Assembly: GCA_900468285.1 (NCBI GenBank)
Contig: UBTF01000008.1
Span: 62,001 to 126,000 of the forward strand
Reading direction: 5' to 3'
From: Hyphomicrobiales bacterium
GTDB taxonomy: Bacteria; Pseudomonadota; Alphaproteobacteria; Rhizobiales; Rhizobiaceae
Length of the DNA stretch: 64,000 nt
Both the position numbers and the translations under genes were made by a program. The stretch's first letter is position 1. Every line of letters begins with the position of its first letter. The notes under the pieces are model-generated. The model did not search any database and was not told the DNA's origin. It saw only the letters and a program-made list of their open reading frames with translations. Of the stretch, positions 26,684-35,884 are shown one piece after another.

Positions 26684-28774
26684 ATGGCTACGCCTCCGAG
26701 CATATTGCCGCTTCCGAAAGTCGCTGCCCGCGGCCGCGATGTCGGGTTTGCGGTGGGCATCGTGTGCATTCTTTGCATCCTCTTCCTGCCGATCCCTGTC
26801 TTTCTCATCGATATGGGTCTGGCGTTCTCCATTGCATTTTCCGTTCTTATCCTGATGGTATCGCTGTGGATCCAGCGCCCGCTGGATTTCTCGTCCTTTC
26901 CGACCATCCTTCTGATCTCGACGATGATCCGCCTCGCGTTGAACATCGCCACGACGCGTGTCATCCTGTCCCACGGCAACCAGGGCCATGAAGCCGCTGG
27001 CGGCGTGATCGCGGGCTTCTCAAGCCTCGTCATGTCAGGCGATTTCGTGATCGGTCTGATCGTCTTCCTCATCCTGATCGTGGTCAACTTCATCGTCATC
27101 ACCAAGGGTGCAACGCGTATCGCGGAAGTTGGCGCGCGCTTCACCCTCGATGCCATTCCCGGCAAGCAGATGTCGATCGATGCCGACCTCTCCGCCGGTA
27201 TCATCAATGAGAAGGAAGCCCAGCTGCGCCGTCGCGAGCTGGAAGAGGAAAGCGCCTTCTACGGTGCCATGGACGGTGCGTCCAAGTTCGTGCGCGGTGA
27301 TGCGGTCGCTGGCCTCATGATCACCGGCATCAATATCTGCGGCGGCATCATCATCGGCGTGTTCCGCCATGGCATGGCCATCGGTGAGGCCGCTGACGTT
27401 TTCGTCAAGCTTTCCGTCGGTGACGGTATCGTCTCGCAGGTGCCAGCGCTTATCGTTTCGCTGGCCGCCGGCCTTATCATTACCCGCGGCGGTACGCAGG
27501 GCTCCACCGATACGGCGGTTCTCAATCAGCTCAGCGGCTATCCGAAGGCGCTTGCTGTGGCATCCGGCCTGATGGGCGTTCTCTCGCTGGTCCCGGGTCT
27601 GCCTTTCCTTCCGTTCGTCATCCTCAGCATGTTGCTTGCCTTTGGTGCCTGGATCATTCCCCGCCAGTTGGCGCAGGTCCGTGATGCCGAAAGGGTGGCC
27701 GAGCAGGAGCAGACCACGAAGGCCCAGGATGCCGAAAAGGACACGGTCAAGAATTCGCTTCGCACCACCGAAATCGAGCTGGCCCTTGGCAAGCAGGTTT
27801 CACCGAGATTGCTCGGCGCGCACCAGGAACTGGGCTTCCGCGTGGGCAAGATGCGCAAGAAATTCGCGACGCAATACGGTTTCGTCGTTCCCGAGATCAA
27901 GGTCACCGACGACATCGCTATTCCCGACAAGTCCTATCAGATCAGGATCCATGGAACCACGGTTGCAGCCAGCACGCTGCGCGTCGGCGAAGTTCTGGTC
28001 ATCACCGGCAAGGGCCGTCGCCCTTCCGTGCCGGGGGACGACGTTCGCGAACCCGCTTTCGGTATGCCCGCCATGTCGGTGCTGGAAAACTTTGCCGATG
28101 ACCTGCGGCGCGAGGGCTTCCACCCCATCGACAATATCTCGGCCCTTCTGACCCACGTCAGCGAAGTCATTCGCAACAATCTGCCGATGCTCCTGTCCTA
28201 TAAGGACGTGAAGGTTCTGATCGATCGCCTTGACCCGGAATACAAGAAGCTCGCGGACGAAATCTGCTCCTCGCATATGTCCTATTCCGGCCTGCAGGCT
28301 ATCTTGAAGCTGCTGCTGGCAGAGCGTGTGTCCATTCGCAACCTGCATCTCATTCTGGAAGCAGTTGCAGAACTCGCTCCGCATCTTCGCAGAACCGAAC
28401 AGATTGTCGAACACGTCCGTATCCGCATGGCGCAACAGATTTGCGGCGACCTGTCCGACAACGGCGTCCTGCGCGTCCTGCGACTGGGCACGAAGTGGGA
28501 CGTCGTGTTCCAGCAGGCCATCAAGCGCGATACGAAGGGTGAAGTCATCGAATTCGATATCGATCCGCGCCAGGTCGAGGAGTTCAGCAACGAGGCGAGC
28601 AAAGTAATCCGTGAATACATGGACGTCGGGCTGCCATTCGTGCTTGTTACTTTGCCGGAAACCCGGTCTTATGTGCGCATGATAACGGAACGTCTCTTCA
28701 GCACATTGCCTGTCCTGTCACATGTCGAACTGGCCAAGGGCACGGAGATAAAGATACTCGGCTCGATCTCATGA
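26684..28774 (+). CDS. flhA: flagellar export protein FlhA
   Basis: A 696-residue inner-membrane core of the type III export apparatus. Eight membrane helices occupy the N-terminal half (for example [20 protein letters not shown]). The FHIPEP family signature follows ([20 protein letters not shown], then [20 protein letters not shown]), and the cytoplasmic domain from about 360 includes [20 protein letters not shown] and ends EIKILGSIS. It binds export chaperones and substrates. It overlaps fliR by 4 bp (ATGA). In other rhizobia it follows fliQ directly. Confidence 0.97.
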   Translation: MATPPSILPLPKVAARGRDVGFAVGIVCILCILFLPIPVFLIDMGLAFSIAFSVLILMVSLWIQRPLDFSSFPTILLISTMIRLALNIATTRVILSHGNQGHEAAGGVIAGFSSLVMSGDFVIGLIVFLILIVVNFIVITKGATRIAEVGARFTLDAIPGKQMSIDADLSAGIINEKEAQLRRRELEEESAFYGAMDGASKFVRGDAVAGLMITGINICGGIIIGVFRHGMAIGEAADVFVKLSVGDGIVSQVPALIVSLAAGLIITRGGTQGSTDTAVLNQLSGYPKALAVASGLMGVLSLVPGLPFLPFVILSMLLAFGAWIIPRQLAQVRDAERVAEQEQTTKAQDAEKDTVKNSLRTTEIELALGKQVSPRLLGAHQELGFRVGKMRKKFATQYGFVVPEIKVTDDIAIPDKSYQIRIHGTTVAASTLRVGEVLVITGKGRRPSVPGDDVREPAFGMPAMSVLENFADDLRREGFHPIDNISALLTHVSEVIRNNLPMLLSYKDVKVLIDRLDPEYKKLADEICSSHMSYSGLQAILKLLLAERVSIRNLHLILEAVAELAPHLRRTEQIVEHVRIRMAQQICGDLSDNGVLRVLRLGTKWDVVFQQAIKRDTKGEVIEFDIDPRQVEEFSNEASKVIREYMDVGLPFVLVTLPETRSYVRMITERLFSTLPVLSHVELAKGTEIKILGSIS

Positions 28775-29523
28775 TCCCAGACCCGCAGGGAACGATAATG
28801 GCACTGTTTCTGGCTTTTTGCCGGATCGGTGCCTGCGTCATGGTAATGCCGGGTTTCTCTTCCGCTCGCCTGCCCATGCAGATCCGTTTGCTGCTCGCTC
28901 TGGCGCTTGCCATGGCGATTTTGCCGCTTCTTTGGGATGGTATTTACCCCCTCGTAAGAACCGATACGATTTCCTTTCTCAAGATCATGTTCTTCGAATC
29001 GTTGATCGGCGCCACCTTCGGCATGATTGCCCATCTCTACGTGCTGGGAATGCAGTTTGCCGCAACGGCAATCGGCACGGCCATCGCCTTTACCGGACCG
29101 CCGGCGCAGGATGTGCTGGAAGACACGTCGGAAAACCAGCTGGCGAGCATGTTGTCATATGGCGTCCTGCTGCTGCTGTTCATTCTCGATTTTCACCATG
29201 TCATCTTCCGCGCCATCGTCGAATCCTATTCGTCGATACCGCTTGGCGGCGCCATGACCGCGCAGCGAATGCTGATTTCGCTGACGGATACGATTGTTGC
29301 CTCGTTCAATATTGCGCTTCGTGTGGCAAGCCCCTTCATTCTCTACGGGTTCCTGTTCAACACGGCGGTCGGTCTGGTCAACAAGCTTGCGCCCCAGATC
29401 CCGGTCTACTTCATCTCCACCCCCTATGCTCTGGCCGGTGGTCTGCTTCTGCTCTATTTTGGCATAGCAGCCCTGGTGAACCAGTACGTAACCGGATTTT
29501 TCCGGGTTTTTGCAAATATGTGA
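28771..29523 (+). CDS. fliR: flagellar export gate protein FliR
   Basis: A 250-residue inner-membrane protein of the export gate, with about six hydrophobic helices ([60 protein letters not shown]). The conserved FliR core [20 protein letters not shown] is present, with the [10 protein letters not shown] segment typical of rhizobial copies. It overlaps flhA by 4 bp and is followed 8 bp later by a coiled-coil gene. Confidence 0.95.
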   Translation: MIPDPQGTIMALFLAFCRIGACVMVMPGFSSARLPMQIRLLLALALAMAILPLLWDGIYPLVRTDTISFLKIMFFESLIGATFGMIAHLYVLGMQFAATAIGTAIAFTGPPAQDVLEDTSENQLASMLSYGVLLLLFILDFHHVIFRAIVESYSSIPLGGAMTAQRMLISLTDTIVASFNIALRVASPFILYGFLFNTAVGLVNKLAPQIPVYFISTPYALAGGLLLLYFGIAALVNQYVTGFFRVFANM

Positions 29524-29531
29524 GGTGTCCG

Positions 29532-29939
29532 ATGGACCCGTTGAAATCCAAGAAGCTCAACAGACTGGCAAAGGTTCAGGGTCACATCAAGAAGATGGCC
29601 GAGAACGAACTTGCCATCACGACGCGCGAGCGCAACGAGGTCTCCGAGAAGATCGAGGCACTCAGCGGCTATCTCAATTCGCTCGACCCGCTGCATCAAC
29701 AGATGCTCAAGCATTATGCCGTTCGCCATGAACGCCTGCTGGTGCGTGACGTTCGCCTTGAGAACATCGAGAAGGCGCAGGAGCAGCAGGTTCTGAAAGA
29801 AACGAAAAAGGGTGAGCGTCTGGAAGAAAAACGCGATGCTGCCCGCGAGGACGAGCAAAGGGTGCGGGAAGACAACAGCATCTATGAGATGATTGATCTG
29901 CAGCTCGCGCTGAAAGACACCAGCCTCCAGCAAGGTTAG
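29532..29939 (+). CDS. coiled-coil protein, possible FliJ-type export chaperone
   Basis: A 135-residue, highly charged, helical protein with almost continuous heptads (KLNRLAKVQGHIKKMAENEL; NIEKAQEQQVLKETKKGERL; REDEQRVREDNSIYEMIDLQ) and no membrane segment. Size, charge and helical-hairpin layout fit FliJ, the export escort that sits in the FliI ring. No FliJ is otherwise apparent here, and the gene lies 8 bp after fliR. The likeness is structural only, so the FliJ assignment is tentative; a role in flagellar export is likely from its position. Confidence 0.65.
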   Translation: MDPLKSKKLNRLAKVQGHIKKMAENELAITTRERNEVSEKIEALSGYLNSLDPLHQQMLKHYAVRHERLLVRDVRLENIEKAQEQQVLKETKKGERLEEKRDAAREDEQRVREDNSIYEMIDLQLALKDTSLQQG

Positions 29940-29946
29940 GCCTGTA

Positions 29947-29978
29947 TCGTCATCCGATAAAAACGGAAAGGATGACGA
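29947..29978. promoter_or_regulatory. inverted repeat abutting the flgJ start codon
   Basis: TCGTCATCC (29947-29955) and GGATGACGA (29970-29978) are perfect 9-bp arms around a 14-nt loop that includes GGAAA of the ribosome binding site. The second arm ends one base before the GTG start. As RNA it would fold over the initiation region. Confidence 0.5.
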
Positions 29979-29979
29979 C

Positions 29980-30534
29980 GTGGCCATTTCTCCTCCAAGC
30001 GATCTTGTGCTTGATGTCGTGAATGCGGCTGACCCCACCCAGGTCATGGCGGCGCGCGAAAAGCTTCGCTCGGTAAGCGCAGCCAACCAGGCATCGGTGC
30101 TGACAGCCAGCAACGCCGGTTTCGAATCCGCAATCAACAGCATCGACACGACCGCCAGCAAAGCAGGTGTCCGCCGCATCGAGCCGCCCAAGAGCGACGA
30201 GAAGGTGCCCGAGACCTATCGCAAGTTCGAGGCCAGCGTCCTTTCGACAATGCTTCAGAACATGATGCCAAAGGACAGCGAAGAGGTCTATGGCAAGGGA
30301 TCTGCCGGCGATTTCTGGAAAAGCATGATGGCCGAACAGATGGCCGACGCCGTTTCCAAGCGTGGCGGTATTGGAATTGCGGAGCAGGTCTATTCGCAGG
30401 CCTTGCAGAAGGCACGCAATGCCGAGGCTCCCACCACACCGAATGAAGATGACAAGAGCCTGGCCCTGAGCATGGTCACGGACTTCCAGCGGCGTACTTT
30501 TTCTGTAGCCGACACAAACAAGACTGAAAGCTAA
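29980..30534 (+). CDS. flgJ: rod-binding protein FlgJ (short form, no muramidase domain)
   Basis: A 184-residue protein with the rod-binding domain only. The core spans about 80-130: YRKFEASVLSTMLQNMMPKD, then GDFWKSMMAEQMADAVSKRG and GIGIAEQVYSQAL. FlgJ caps the growing rod. The peptidoglycan hydrolase domain of enterobacterial FlgJ is absent; the transglycosylase at 10685-11266 may supply it. Start is GTG 29980 after GGAAAGGA; the nearby ATG 29972 is out of frame. Confidence 0.88.
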   Translation: MAISPPSDLVLDVVNAADPTQVMAAREKLRSVSAANQASVLTASNAGFESAINSIDTTASKAGVRRIEPPKSDEKVPETYRKFEASVLSTMLQNMMPKDSEEVYGKGSAGDFWKSMMAEQMADAVSKRGGIGIAEQVYSQALQKARNAEAPTTPNEDDKSLALSMVTDFQRRTFSVADTNKTES

Positions 30535-30555
30535 GCGGCGGAGCGCTGAGACATT

Positions 30556-30921
30556 ATGGAAATTGTAAACAACGACTACAGAACGCAGGCCATTCTGGGC
30601 CGTCTGGAAACGGTGATCGACAACGAGAACCAGCGCATCGGCAAAGACCCGGACTTCGATTTCAAGCTTTCGAATGCCCACAAGAGCCGTTGCCTTTATG
30701 AACTCAGCATGCTGCTCCGCGATGTCGACGGCGCGCAGATCGCAGCAACGCACAAGCGCCAAATCCTCGACATCAAGGCAAAGCTCGCCATCAATACGCG
30801 CCGTGTCGAAGCCAACCTCCATGCGGTCAAGGCGGTCGTTGAGCTGCTGAAGAACGCTGCCAAGCGCGCCGAGGACGATGGTACCTATTCGCTGCAGCAG
30901 TTTGCTAGCGGGGCGCAATGA
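30556..30921 (+). CDS. flgN: FlgN-type export chaperone
   Basis: A 121-residue helical cytoplasmic protein. FlgN chaperones the junction proteins FlgK and FlgL before export. The sequence has three amphipathic helices (RTQAILGRLETVIDNENQRI; HKSRCLYELSMLLRDVDGAQ; NTRRVEANLHAVKAVVELLK), as in rhizobial FlgN, and lies in the usual place after flgJ. It overlaps the next gene by 4 bp. Primary sequence conservation in this family is weak, so the name rests on size, helices and position. Confidence 0.75.
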   Translation: MEIVNNDYRTQAILGRLETVIDNENQRIGKDPDFDFKLSNAHKSRCLYELSMLLRDVDGAQIAATHKRQILDIKAKLAINTRRVEANLHAVKAVVELLKNAAKRAEDDGTYSLQQFASGAQ

Positions 30922-31451
30922 TCAAGCTGATCGCGACAGGCGTCTGGATTCTTGTCGTCACGCTCGGTGGCGTCTACGCAGCCGTGACCTTTGGCAATCA
31001 CGGTGCGGACGACAAGGCGGCTGAGGTGGTGCGTCCACCGCACTTCGTACAGAGCGAAACCGTGACCCTGCCGGTCGTGGCGGATGGCAAGGTTTCCGGC
31101 TACTTCCTCGTTCGTGCGAGTCTTGAAGTGGACGAAGACGCCCTCAAGGACGTCAAGGTTCCCGTTCCAACCTTCCTCACGGATGAGCTATACAGCCTGC
31201 TGGTGGGCGACAAACTGGTCAATGTGAAAGATGCGGACAAGTTCGATGTCGCCGGTTTCAAGACCAGGATCAAGGACGGTCTCAATACGCGTCTCGACAA
31301 GCCGCTGGTAAAGCAGGTTCTCATCGAGCAGATGGATTTCATCTCGAAGGAAGAGATCGAAGCCCGGGACCCGAGCCGAAAGCCAAAGCAGATCGTCGTC
31401 GATACCGATCCGCCGCCGCCAAAACCGGCACCTGCAGCCGCCGCGCACTGA
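30918..31451 (+). CDS. single-pass membrane protein, FliL-like
   Basis: A 177-residue protein with an N-terminal membrane anchor (about 4-24, LIATGVWILVVTLGGVYAAV) and a periplasmic domain of about 125 residues (GYFLVRASLEVDEDALKDVK; TRLDKPLVKQVLIEQMDFIS), then a Pro/Ala-rich tail. The topology and the pattern near KQVLIEQMDFIS recall FliL, although a separate standard fliL lies 1 kb to the right. It overlaps flgN by 4 bp and ends the operon before a terminator. A stator-associated role is a guess. Confidence 0.65.
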   Translation: MIKLIATGVWILVVTLGGVYAAVTFGNHGADDKAAEVVRPPHFVQSETVTLPVVADGKVSGYFLVRASLEVDEDALKDVKVPVPTFLTDELYSLLVGDKLVNVKDADKFDVAGFKTRIKDGLNTRLDKPLVKQVLIEQMDFISKEEIEARDPSRKPKQIVVDTDPPPPKPAPAAAAH

Positions 31452-31480
31452 AAGGCAGGCCTCGCAGATCAAGGAAAATG

Positions 31481-31520
31481 AACCGCCCGGACCGCAATGG
31501 TCACCTCGGGCGGTTTTTCT
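31481..31520 (+). terminator. intrinsic terminator ending the flhA operon
   Basis: AACCGCCCG (31481-31489) pairs with CGGGCGGTT (31507-31515); inside, GACC/GGTC adds four more pairs with a small bulge. TTTTT follows. From 31521 to 31651 I see nothing further; fliP ends there from the other strand. Confidence 0.88.
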
Positions 31521-31651
31521 TTATAGAGATGCGACGCCCTTCCACCTCATGGGGAGGCCTTTACGCAAAGCCAAGGCGCAAGCAATCCCACCTCGTCTCT
31601 GCAGGGTTGAGCCTGAGTAAGAGCCGTGGAGGCGAAGAATGATGGATGGGG

Positions 31652-32389
31652 TCAGTAGAACGATCGGACCAGCGATCCGACAAGCAGGTTCCAGCCATCG
31701 ATAAGCACGAAGAACAGGATCTTGAATGGCAGCGAGATCGATGTCGGCGGCAGCATCATCATGCCCATTGCCATCGTGATGGTGGCCACCACCATGTCGA
31801 TGACGAGGAATGGCAGGATAATCAGGAAGCCGATTTCGAAGCCGCGCCGAATTTCGGAAAGCATGAAGGCCGGGATAAGCACACGATACTGTGGCACCGT
31901 ACCGTTCATCGTTTCCTGACCGCGCTCATTTGCGAGATCAACGAAAAGAGCCAGATCTTTGGGTCTGGTATTGGCCACCATGAAGCCTCGGAACGGCTCA
32001 GCGGCCCGCTCCACAGCTTGGGCTTCGGTGATCTGGTTTTGCAAGAGAGGCTGCAGACCGTCCTGCCAGGAACGTTCGAAGGTTGGCGCCATGACGTAAA
32101 ACGTCATGAACATCGCCATACTGGTCAGGATCATGGTCGAAGGCGTGGTGCCGAGCCCCATGCCGGAACGCAATATCGAAAATGCGATGATGAAACGAGG
32201 AAAACTCGTCACCATGATCAGAATGCCGGGGGCGATGGAAAGAACCGTCAGCAGCCCGAAGGTGCGAATGATCCACGACGCGGCGGAGCCATCGAGCGGC
32301 AGATTAAGCAAATCCGCCGGCGATTGCTGAGCATATGCAAGCCCTGGAGTGAGGGCTAAAATAAGCAGAAGGCCAAGTTTTCGAATCAT
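31652..32389 (-). CDS. fliP: flagellar export gate protein FliP
   Basis: A 245-residue inner-membrane export gate subunit made with a cleavable signal peptide (MIRKLGLLLILALTPGLAYA). The conserved FliP core follows: LLTVLSIAPGILIMVTSFPR, then ILRSGMGLGTTPSTMILTSM, LIPAFMLSEIRRGFEIGFLI and MMLPPTSISLPFKILFFVLI. It is the last gene of the leftward flgB operon and overlaps fliL by 4 bp. In other rhizobia it lies next to flagellin genes; here it converges on the flgN side. Confidence 0.97.
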   Translation of the reverse strand: MIRKLGLLLILALTPGLAYAQQSPADLLNLPLDGSAASWIIRTFGLLTVLSIAPGILIMVTSFPRFIIAFSILRSGMGLGTTPSTMILTSMAMFMTFYVMAPTFERSWQDGLQPLLQNQITEAQAVERAAEPFRGFMVANTRPKDLALFVDLANERGQETMNGTVPQYRVLIPAFMLSEIRRGFEIGFLIILPFLVIDMVVATITMAMGMMMLPPTSISLPFKILFFVLIDGWNLLVGSLVRSFY

Positions 32390-32922
32390 TCTATCACAAA
32401 GGTTCTGAAGAGAACCTTGGATACGCGTCCTTTTGATCTGAGGTCAACGATTTCCCTCAAGTCATCCCTAAGATATTGAAAGCCACGCGGGCCCTGAAGC
32501 TGTTGCAGCGAAACCGTTCTGAGATAGGCCATCAATTCCTGATGGATATCCTGCGCCAGCGCGGTGTCTCCGGGGCCGGTAAACTGGAGCGCGATTTCCA
32601 GACGGACCCAGCTATCTGCCGGGTAGCCCAGATTTGTGACGATAGGGTCAAGCGGCAAAAGGCTGGGTGCCGCGCCCGCAGCGCCATGCTCTCCACCCGC
32701 TGCTGGTGCAGCACCATGCTCGTCCTTGGCAGCGGCAGGCTCTGCGGCATGTTCGGGTTCTGCAGCCGGTGTCGCTGCCGCAGGCGGTGACGGCACGAGC
32801 AATGTCTTTCCAACAAAGAACCCGCCTCCGATGCCTAGAAGCGACAGCACGGCAATCACGCCCGCTGTCACAATGATCGACGGCTTCTTGGGTGCTGCGG
32901 GTTCGGTGGTGATAAGGCTCAT
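32386..32922 (-). CDS. fliL: flagellar basal body protein FliL
   Basis: A 178-residue single-pass inner-membrane protein that surrounds the stator and supports torque. The membrane helix is at about 19-41 (VTAGVIAVLSLLGIGGGFFV). A long Ala/Glu/His linker (about 48-90) precedes the periplasmic FliL domain (WVRLEIALQFTGPGDTALAQ; IHQELMAYLRTVSLQQLQGP; LRSKGRVSKVLFRTFVIE at the C-terminus). It overlaps fliP by 4 bp, and an 84-bp gap separates it from flgH. Confidence 0.95.
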   Translation of the reverse strand: MSLITTEPAAPKKPSIIVTAGVIAVLSLLGIGGGFFVGKTLLVPSPPAAATPAAEPEHAAEPAAAKDEHGAAPAAGGEHGAAGAAPSLLPLDPIVTNLGYPADSWVRLEIALQFTGPGDTALAQDIHQELMAYLRTVSLQQLQGPRGFQYLRDDLREIVDLRSKGRVSKVLFRTFVIE

Positions 32923-33006
32923 ATTCGTATCTAACGTCTGTTCCCGAGAGCAGCTCCTGCAGAATGCGAGGGGCCGTATGTCTGCTTATGCTTGCGCGGT
33001 AGCGCG

Positions 33007-33732
33007 TCAGATCGGCGAGAAGAGATCGACGACCTGCTGGCCGACCGGCGGCTGCTGGATTTCGGTAATGCGCCCGCGCCCGCCGTAGGAAATCCGCGCT
33101 TCGGCAATCTTCTCATATGAGATCGTGTTTTCGGAATTGACGTCCTGCGGCCGCACGATACCGGCGACGTTGAGGATACGAACTTCATGGTTGACGCGCA
33201 CTTCCTGGGAACCGCTGATCAACAGGTTGCCGTTTTCCAGAATGCCGGTCACGACTGCGGCGACGAGAAGCGTCAGCTTTTCAGCGCGGCTGATGGAGCC
33301 CTTGCCGTTCGACTCGCTGGTGTTGTCGAAGCTGAGCGAGGAGTCGGCCTGTGGTTTCCAGCCAAGAATTTCGGCGTCGGCTTTCCAGCCGGTCTCGCGG
33401 TTGTTCTTCTTGGTGCGATCGGTTTCGTTGTCGAAGCTCGCCTTGTCGTTGATCTGGATGTTGACGGTCAGGATATCGCCAATGTTCAACGCGCGTGCGT
33501 CCTTGAACAGCGCGGCCTTGCTGTCGCTCCACAGCGAATAGCCGCTTGCGGAGCGCGCCGGCTGCTTGGGATAGGAGGCCAGCTGTGGCGTCTGGCTGAA
33601 CTGCAGGCCGCTGCCGATCGGGCTCATCGACGGTGCATTGCCGATTTCTCTCAGCGTCTGGTTCTGCGTAATGCTGGAGCATCCGGTCAGAACACTTGCG
33701 GCGGAAAGGACAAGAATAAGCGCTTTGTTCAT
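33007..33732 (-). CDS. flgH: flagellar L-ring lipoprotein FlgH
   Basis: A 241-residue outer-membrane lipoprotein. The lipobox LTGC places the lipidated Cys at residue 18. FlgH signatures are present: SLWSDSKAALFKDARALNIG, DILTVNIQINDKASFDNETD and NGNLLISGSQEVRVNHEVRI, ending YGGRGRITEIQQP. It forms the L ring bushing with the FlgI P ring. Its ATG overlaps the motE stop by 4 bp. Confidence 0.96.
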   Translation of the reverse strand: MNKALILVLSAASVLTGCSSITQNQTLREIGNAPSMSPIGSGLQFSQTPQLASYPKQPARSASGYSLWSDSKAALFKDARALNIGDILTVNIQINDKASFDNETDRTKKNNRETGWKADAEILGWKPQADSSLSFDNTSESNGKGSISRAEKLTLLVAAVVTGILENGNLLISGSQEVRVNHEVRILNVAGIVRPQDVNSENTISYEKIAEARISYGGRGRITEIQQPPVGQQVVDLFSPI

Positions 33733-34259
33733 GACGGATCTCTTGATGTGGTTTTATCGGCAGCACTGGACATGATCGACGCCACCATGGCTGCCTTTTT
33801 GGCATCCATTTCGGCAAGGATCAGCCCGGACTGGCGGGGGGGCAGCTTCATGATGATGGCGGCGGCAAGACCCGGATTGACCTCTTCGAGCTGCGGAGCC
33901 GCAGCATCGGCCTTCATCGTCTTGTAAACGTTGACCAGATTGGCCTCAGCCTGCTGCATGAAGTCGTTTCGACGTTTCAGCCAGTCTTCGTATTCGGCTT
34001 TGCGTGCTTCCATGACGGCGATACGGTTGTCGACATCCTGTTGCAGCTGCTCGAGATCCTGTTTTTGCAGGAGATAACGCTGGTCACGCGCCTGGTCGAT
34101 GATGTTGGTGCAATATTGCTGGATTTCCTGGCCGCTCGTCTCGCCGGTCGTTACCCGCACCTGCTCCTGCGCCTTGGCGGAGGGAAGGGCGGCGACCATG
34201 ACGAAGACGGCAATTAATGCGCGGCGCGGCGTGACGATCTCAGAAACTCTTGTCATCAT
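33729..34259 (-). CDS. motE: MotE, chaperone for MotC
   Basis: A 176-residue exported protein with an N-terminal signal (LIAVFMVAALPSAKA). The middle is coiled coil (IDQARDQRYLLQKQDLEQLQ and QDVDNRIAVMEARKAEYEDW) and the C-terminal part (EVNPGLAAAIIMKLPPRQSG) resembles the MgtE-N/FliG-like fold of the MotE family. In Sinorhizobium MotE folds and stabilises periplasmic MotC, which is encoded 25 kb to the left here. It overlaps flgI and flgH by 4 bp each. Confidence 0.9.
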   Translation of the reverse strand: MMTRVSEIVTPRRALIAVFVMVAALPSAKAQEQVRVTTGETSGQEIQQYCTNIIDQARDQRYLLQKQDLEQLQQDVDNRIAVMEARKAEYEDWLKRRNDFMQQAEANLVNVYKTMKADAAAPQLEEVNPGLAAAIIMKLPPRQSGLILAEMDAKKAAMVASIMSSAADKTTSRDPS

Positions 34260-35383
34260 TGTAGCACCAGTTCTGCTTGCAGCGCGCCGGCTGATTTAAT
34301 GCCCTGAAGAATGGCGATGATGCCGTCCGGCTTGACGCCGATATTGTTAAGCCCAGCGACGAGAGATCGCAGGTTGGGGCCGTTGAGGATGGCGACCGGT
34401 CCGCCTGTTGCCTCTGCCGCGATGTCGGTCTGCGGCTGAACGGCGGTTTGACCACCACGCGAGAACGGCGCTGGCTGAATGACCTGCGGTGTTTCGGTAA
34501 CCTGCACCGTCAATGTGCCGTAGCTGACGGCGACCTGGGAAATGCGAACGTCCGCGCCGATGACGATGGTGCCTGTGCGTTCGTTGATGACGACCTTGGC
34601 CGGCGTATCGGTCTCCACCTGGAGGCTTTCGATGTTCGCCATCAGACGTGTGAGGTCTGCGGTGCGTGGCTTCTGGATGAAGACCACCTGGCTGTCGCGC
34701 GCCTCGGCAATCGGCTCGCCAAAGGAGGTGCGCGCGTAATTGTTGATGGCATCGGCAATGCGTGTCGATGTGGAAAAGTCGGGATTGCGCAGTTGCAGGA
34801 CCAGATTGACGGAATCCTTGAACTGCGAAGGCAATTCACGCTCGATGATGGCACCGCTTGGAACGCGGCCGGAGGTCGTTACACCCTGCGTCAGCTGAGC
34901 GGCCTGGCCTTCTGCGCTGAAACCGGAGACGATGACGGAGCCTTGCGCCACTGCGTAAATCTGCCCGTCGGCGCCGGACATGGATGTCATGATAAGTGTG
35001 CCGCCGCGCAATGACGAAGCGTCGCCGAGCGAGCTGACATTGACGTCCAGCCTGCTTCCGGGGCTTGCAAAAGGCGGAAGATTGGCGGTTACCATGACGG
35101 CAGCCACGTTCTTTGAACCGGTCTGGTTGCCTTGCATGGAAATGCCAAGGTTCTGCAGCATCGCCTTCATGGACTGTTCGGTAAACGGTGACGACCGCAT
35201 ACTGTCACCGGAACCCTGAAGGCCGACGACCAGACCGTAACCGATCAACTGGTTCTCGCGCCCGGCTTGAAGCGAGGCAATATCTTTGACCCGGGCATTA
35301 GCCTGCGCATAGGCAACGGGTGCAGCGACGAAAAGTGCAGCAATGGCTAGGCTGGCAGCGATCAGGCCCTGACGAAAGTTCAT
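34256..35383 (-). CDS. flgI: flagellar P-ring protein FlgI
   Basis: A 375-residue periplasmic P-ring subunit with signal peptide (IAASLAIAALFVAAPVAYAQ). FlgI family blocks are ARVKDIASLQAGRENQLIGY, GLVVGLQGSGDSMRSSPFTE, then NVAAVMVTANLPPFASPGSR, NERTGTIVIGADVRISQVAV and the C-terminal LVAGLNNIGVKPDGIIAILQ, all present. It overlaps flgA and motE by 4 bp, so the ring genes are translated as a chain. Confidence 0.97.
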   Translation of the reverse strand: MNFRQGLIAASLAIAALFVAAPVAYAQANARVKDIASLQAGRENQLIGYGLVVGLQGSGDSMRSSPFTEQSMKAMLQNLGISMQGNQTGSKNVAAVMVTANLPPFASPGSRLDVNVSSLGDASSLRGGTLIMTSMSGADGQIYAVAQGSVIVSGFSAEGQAAQLTQGVTTSGRVPSGAIIERELPSQFKDSVNLVLQLRNPDFSTSTRIADAINNYARTSFGEPIAEARDSQVVFIQKPRTADLTRLMANIESLQVETDTPAKVVINERTGTIVIGADVRISQVAVSYGTLTVQVTETPQVIQPAPFSRGGQTAVQPQTDIAAEATGGPVAILNGPNLRSLVAGLNNIGVKPDGIIAILQGIKSAGALQAELVLQ

Positions 35384-35868
35384 TTCTCGAAAACCTCCAC
35401 GGTCCCGTCCTGCATGGCGGTACCACTCACCGTCACACCGGTGTCTCTGTTGCGAACCCGCACGATATCGCCCGCCATGCCATCTTCAATGGCTGTGCCG
35501 GACGCGGACAGGTTCATGCCACCCTTGCTGTAGGTGATCCGGATCGTAGCGCCGCGCTGAACCGCAAACGGCTCTCGCAGGTCGCCAAGCGGAATAGTTC
35601 GACCGGCTACAAGCGTTCGCTTGGAAACCTTGCCGACAACAAGTTGTACATTGTCGACATAGCCCGGCGCCAGGTTCGGATTTGTAACAGGAACTTCCGT
35701 CACCTGTTCGCGGGTAATGGTTTCACCGGGAAAAATCGTACCTGTGGGTATAACGGCGTATTTATCTTGCGAAAAAGCAGCCTGTGCGTTGAACACACAC
35801 AGGCTCAGCATTGTCGCAAGCGCCATTTTGCAGAGACTGCCAGGCATATTTTTCGGGTGAAACGTCAT
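35380..35868 (-). CDS. flgA: P-ring assembly chaperone FlgA
   Basis: A 162-residue periplasmic chaperone for FlgI. I use ATG 35868 (MTFHPKNMPGSL), with AAGG 9 nt before it, over an upstream TTG. A signal peptide ends near AQA (MALATMLSLCVFNAQAAFSQ). The SAF domain follows (GETITREQVTEVPVTNPNLA; RTLVAGRTIPLGDLREPFAV; RGATIRITYSKGGMNLSASG). It starts 16 bp after flgG and overlaps flgI by 4 bp. Confidence 0.92.
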   Translation of the reverse strand: MTFHPKNMPGSLCKMALATMLSLCVFNAQAAFSQDKYAVIPTGTIFPGETITREQVTEVPVTNPNLAPGYVDNVQLVVGKVSKRTLVAGRTIPLGDLREPFAVQRGATIRITYSKGGMNLSASGTAIEDGMAGDIVRVRNRDTGVTVSGTAMQDGTVEVFEK

Positions 35869-35884
35869 GTTACCCAACCTTCAT

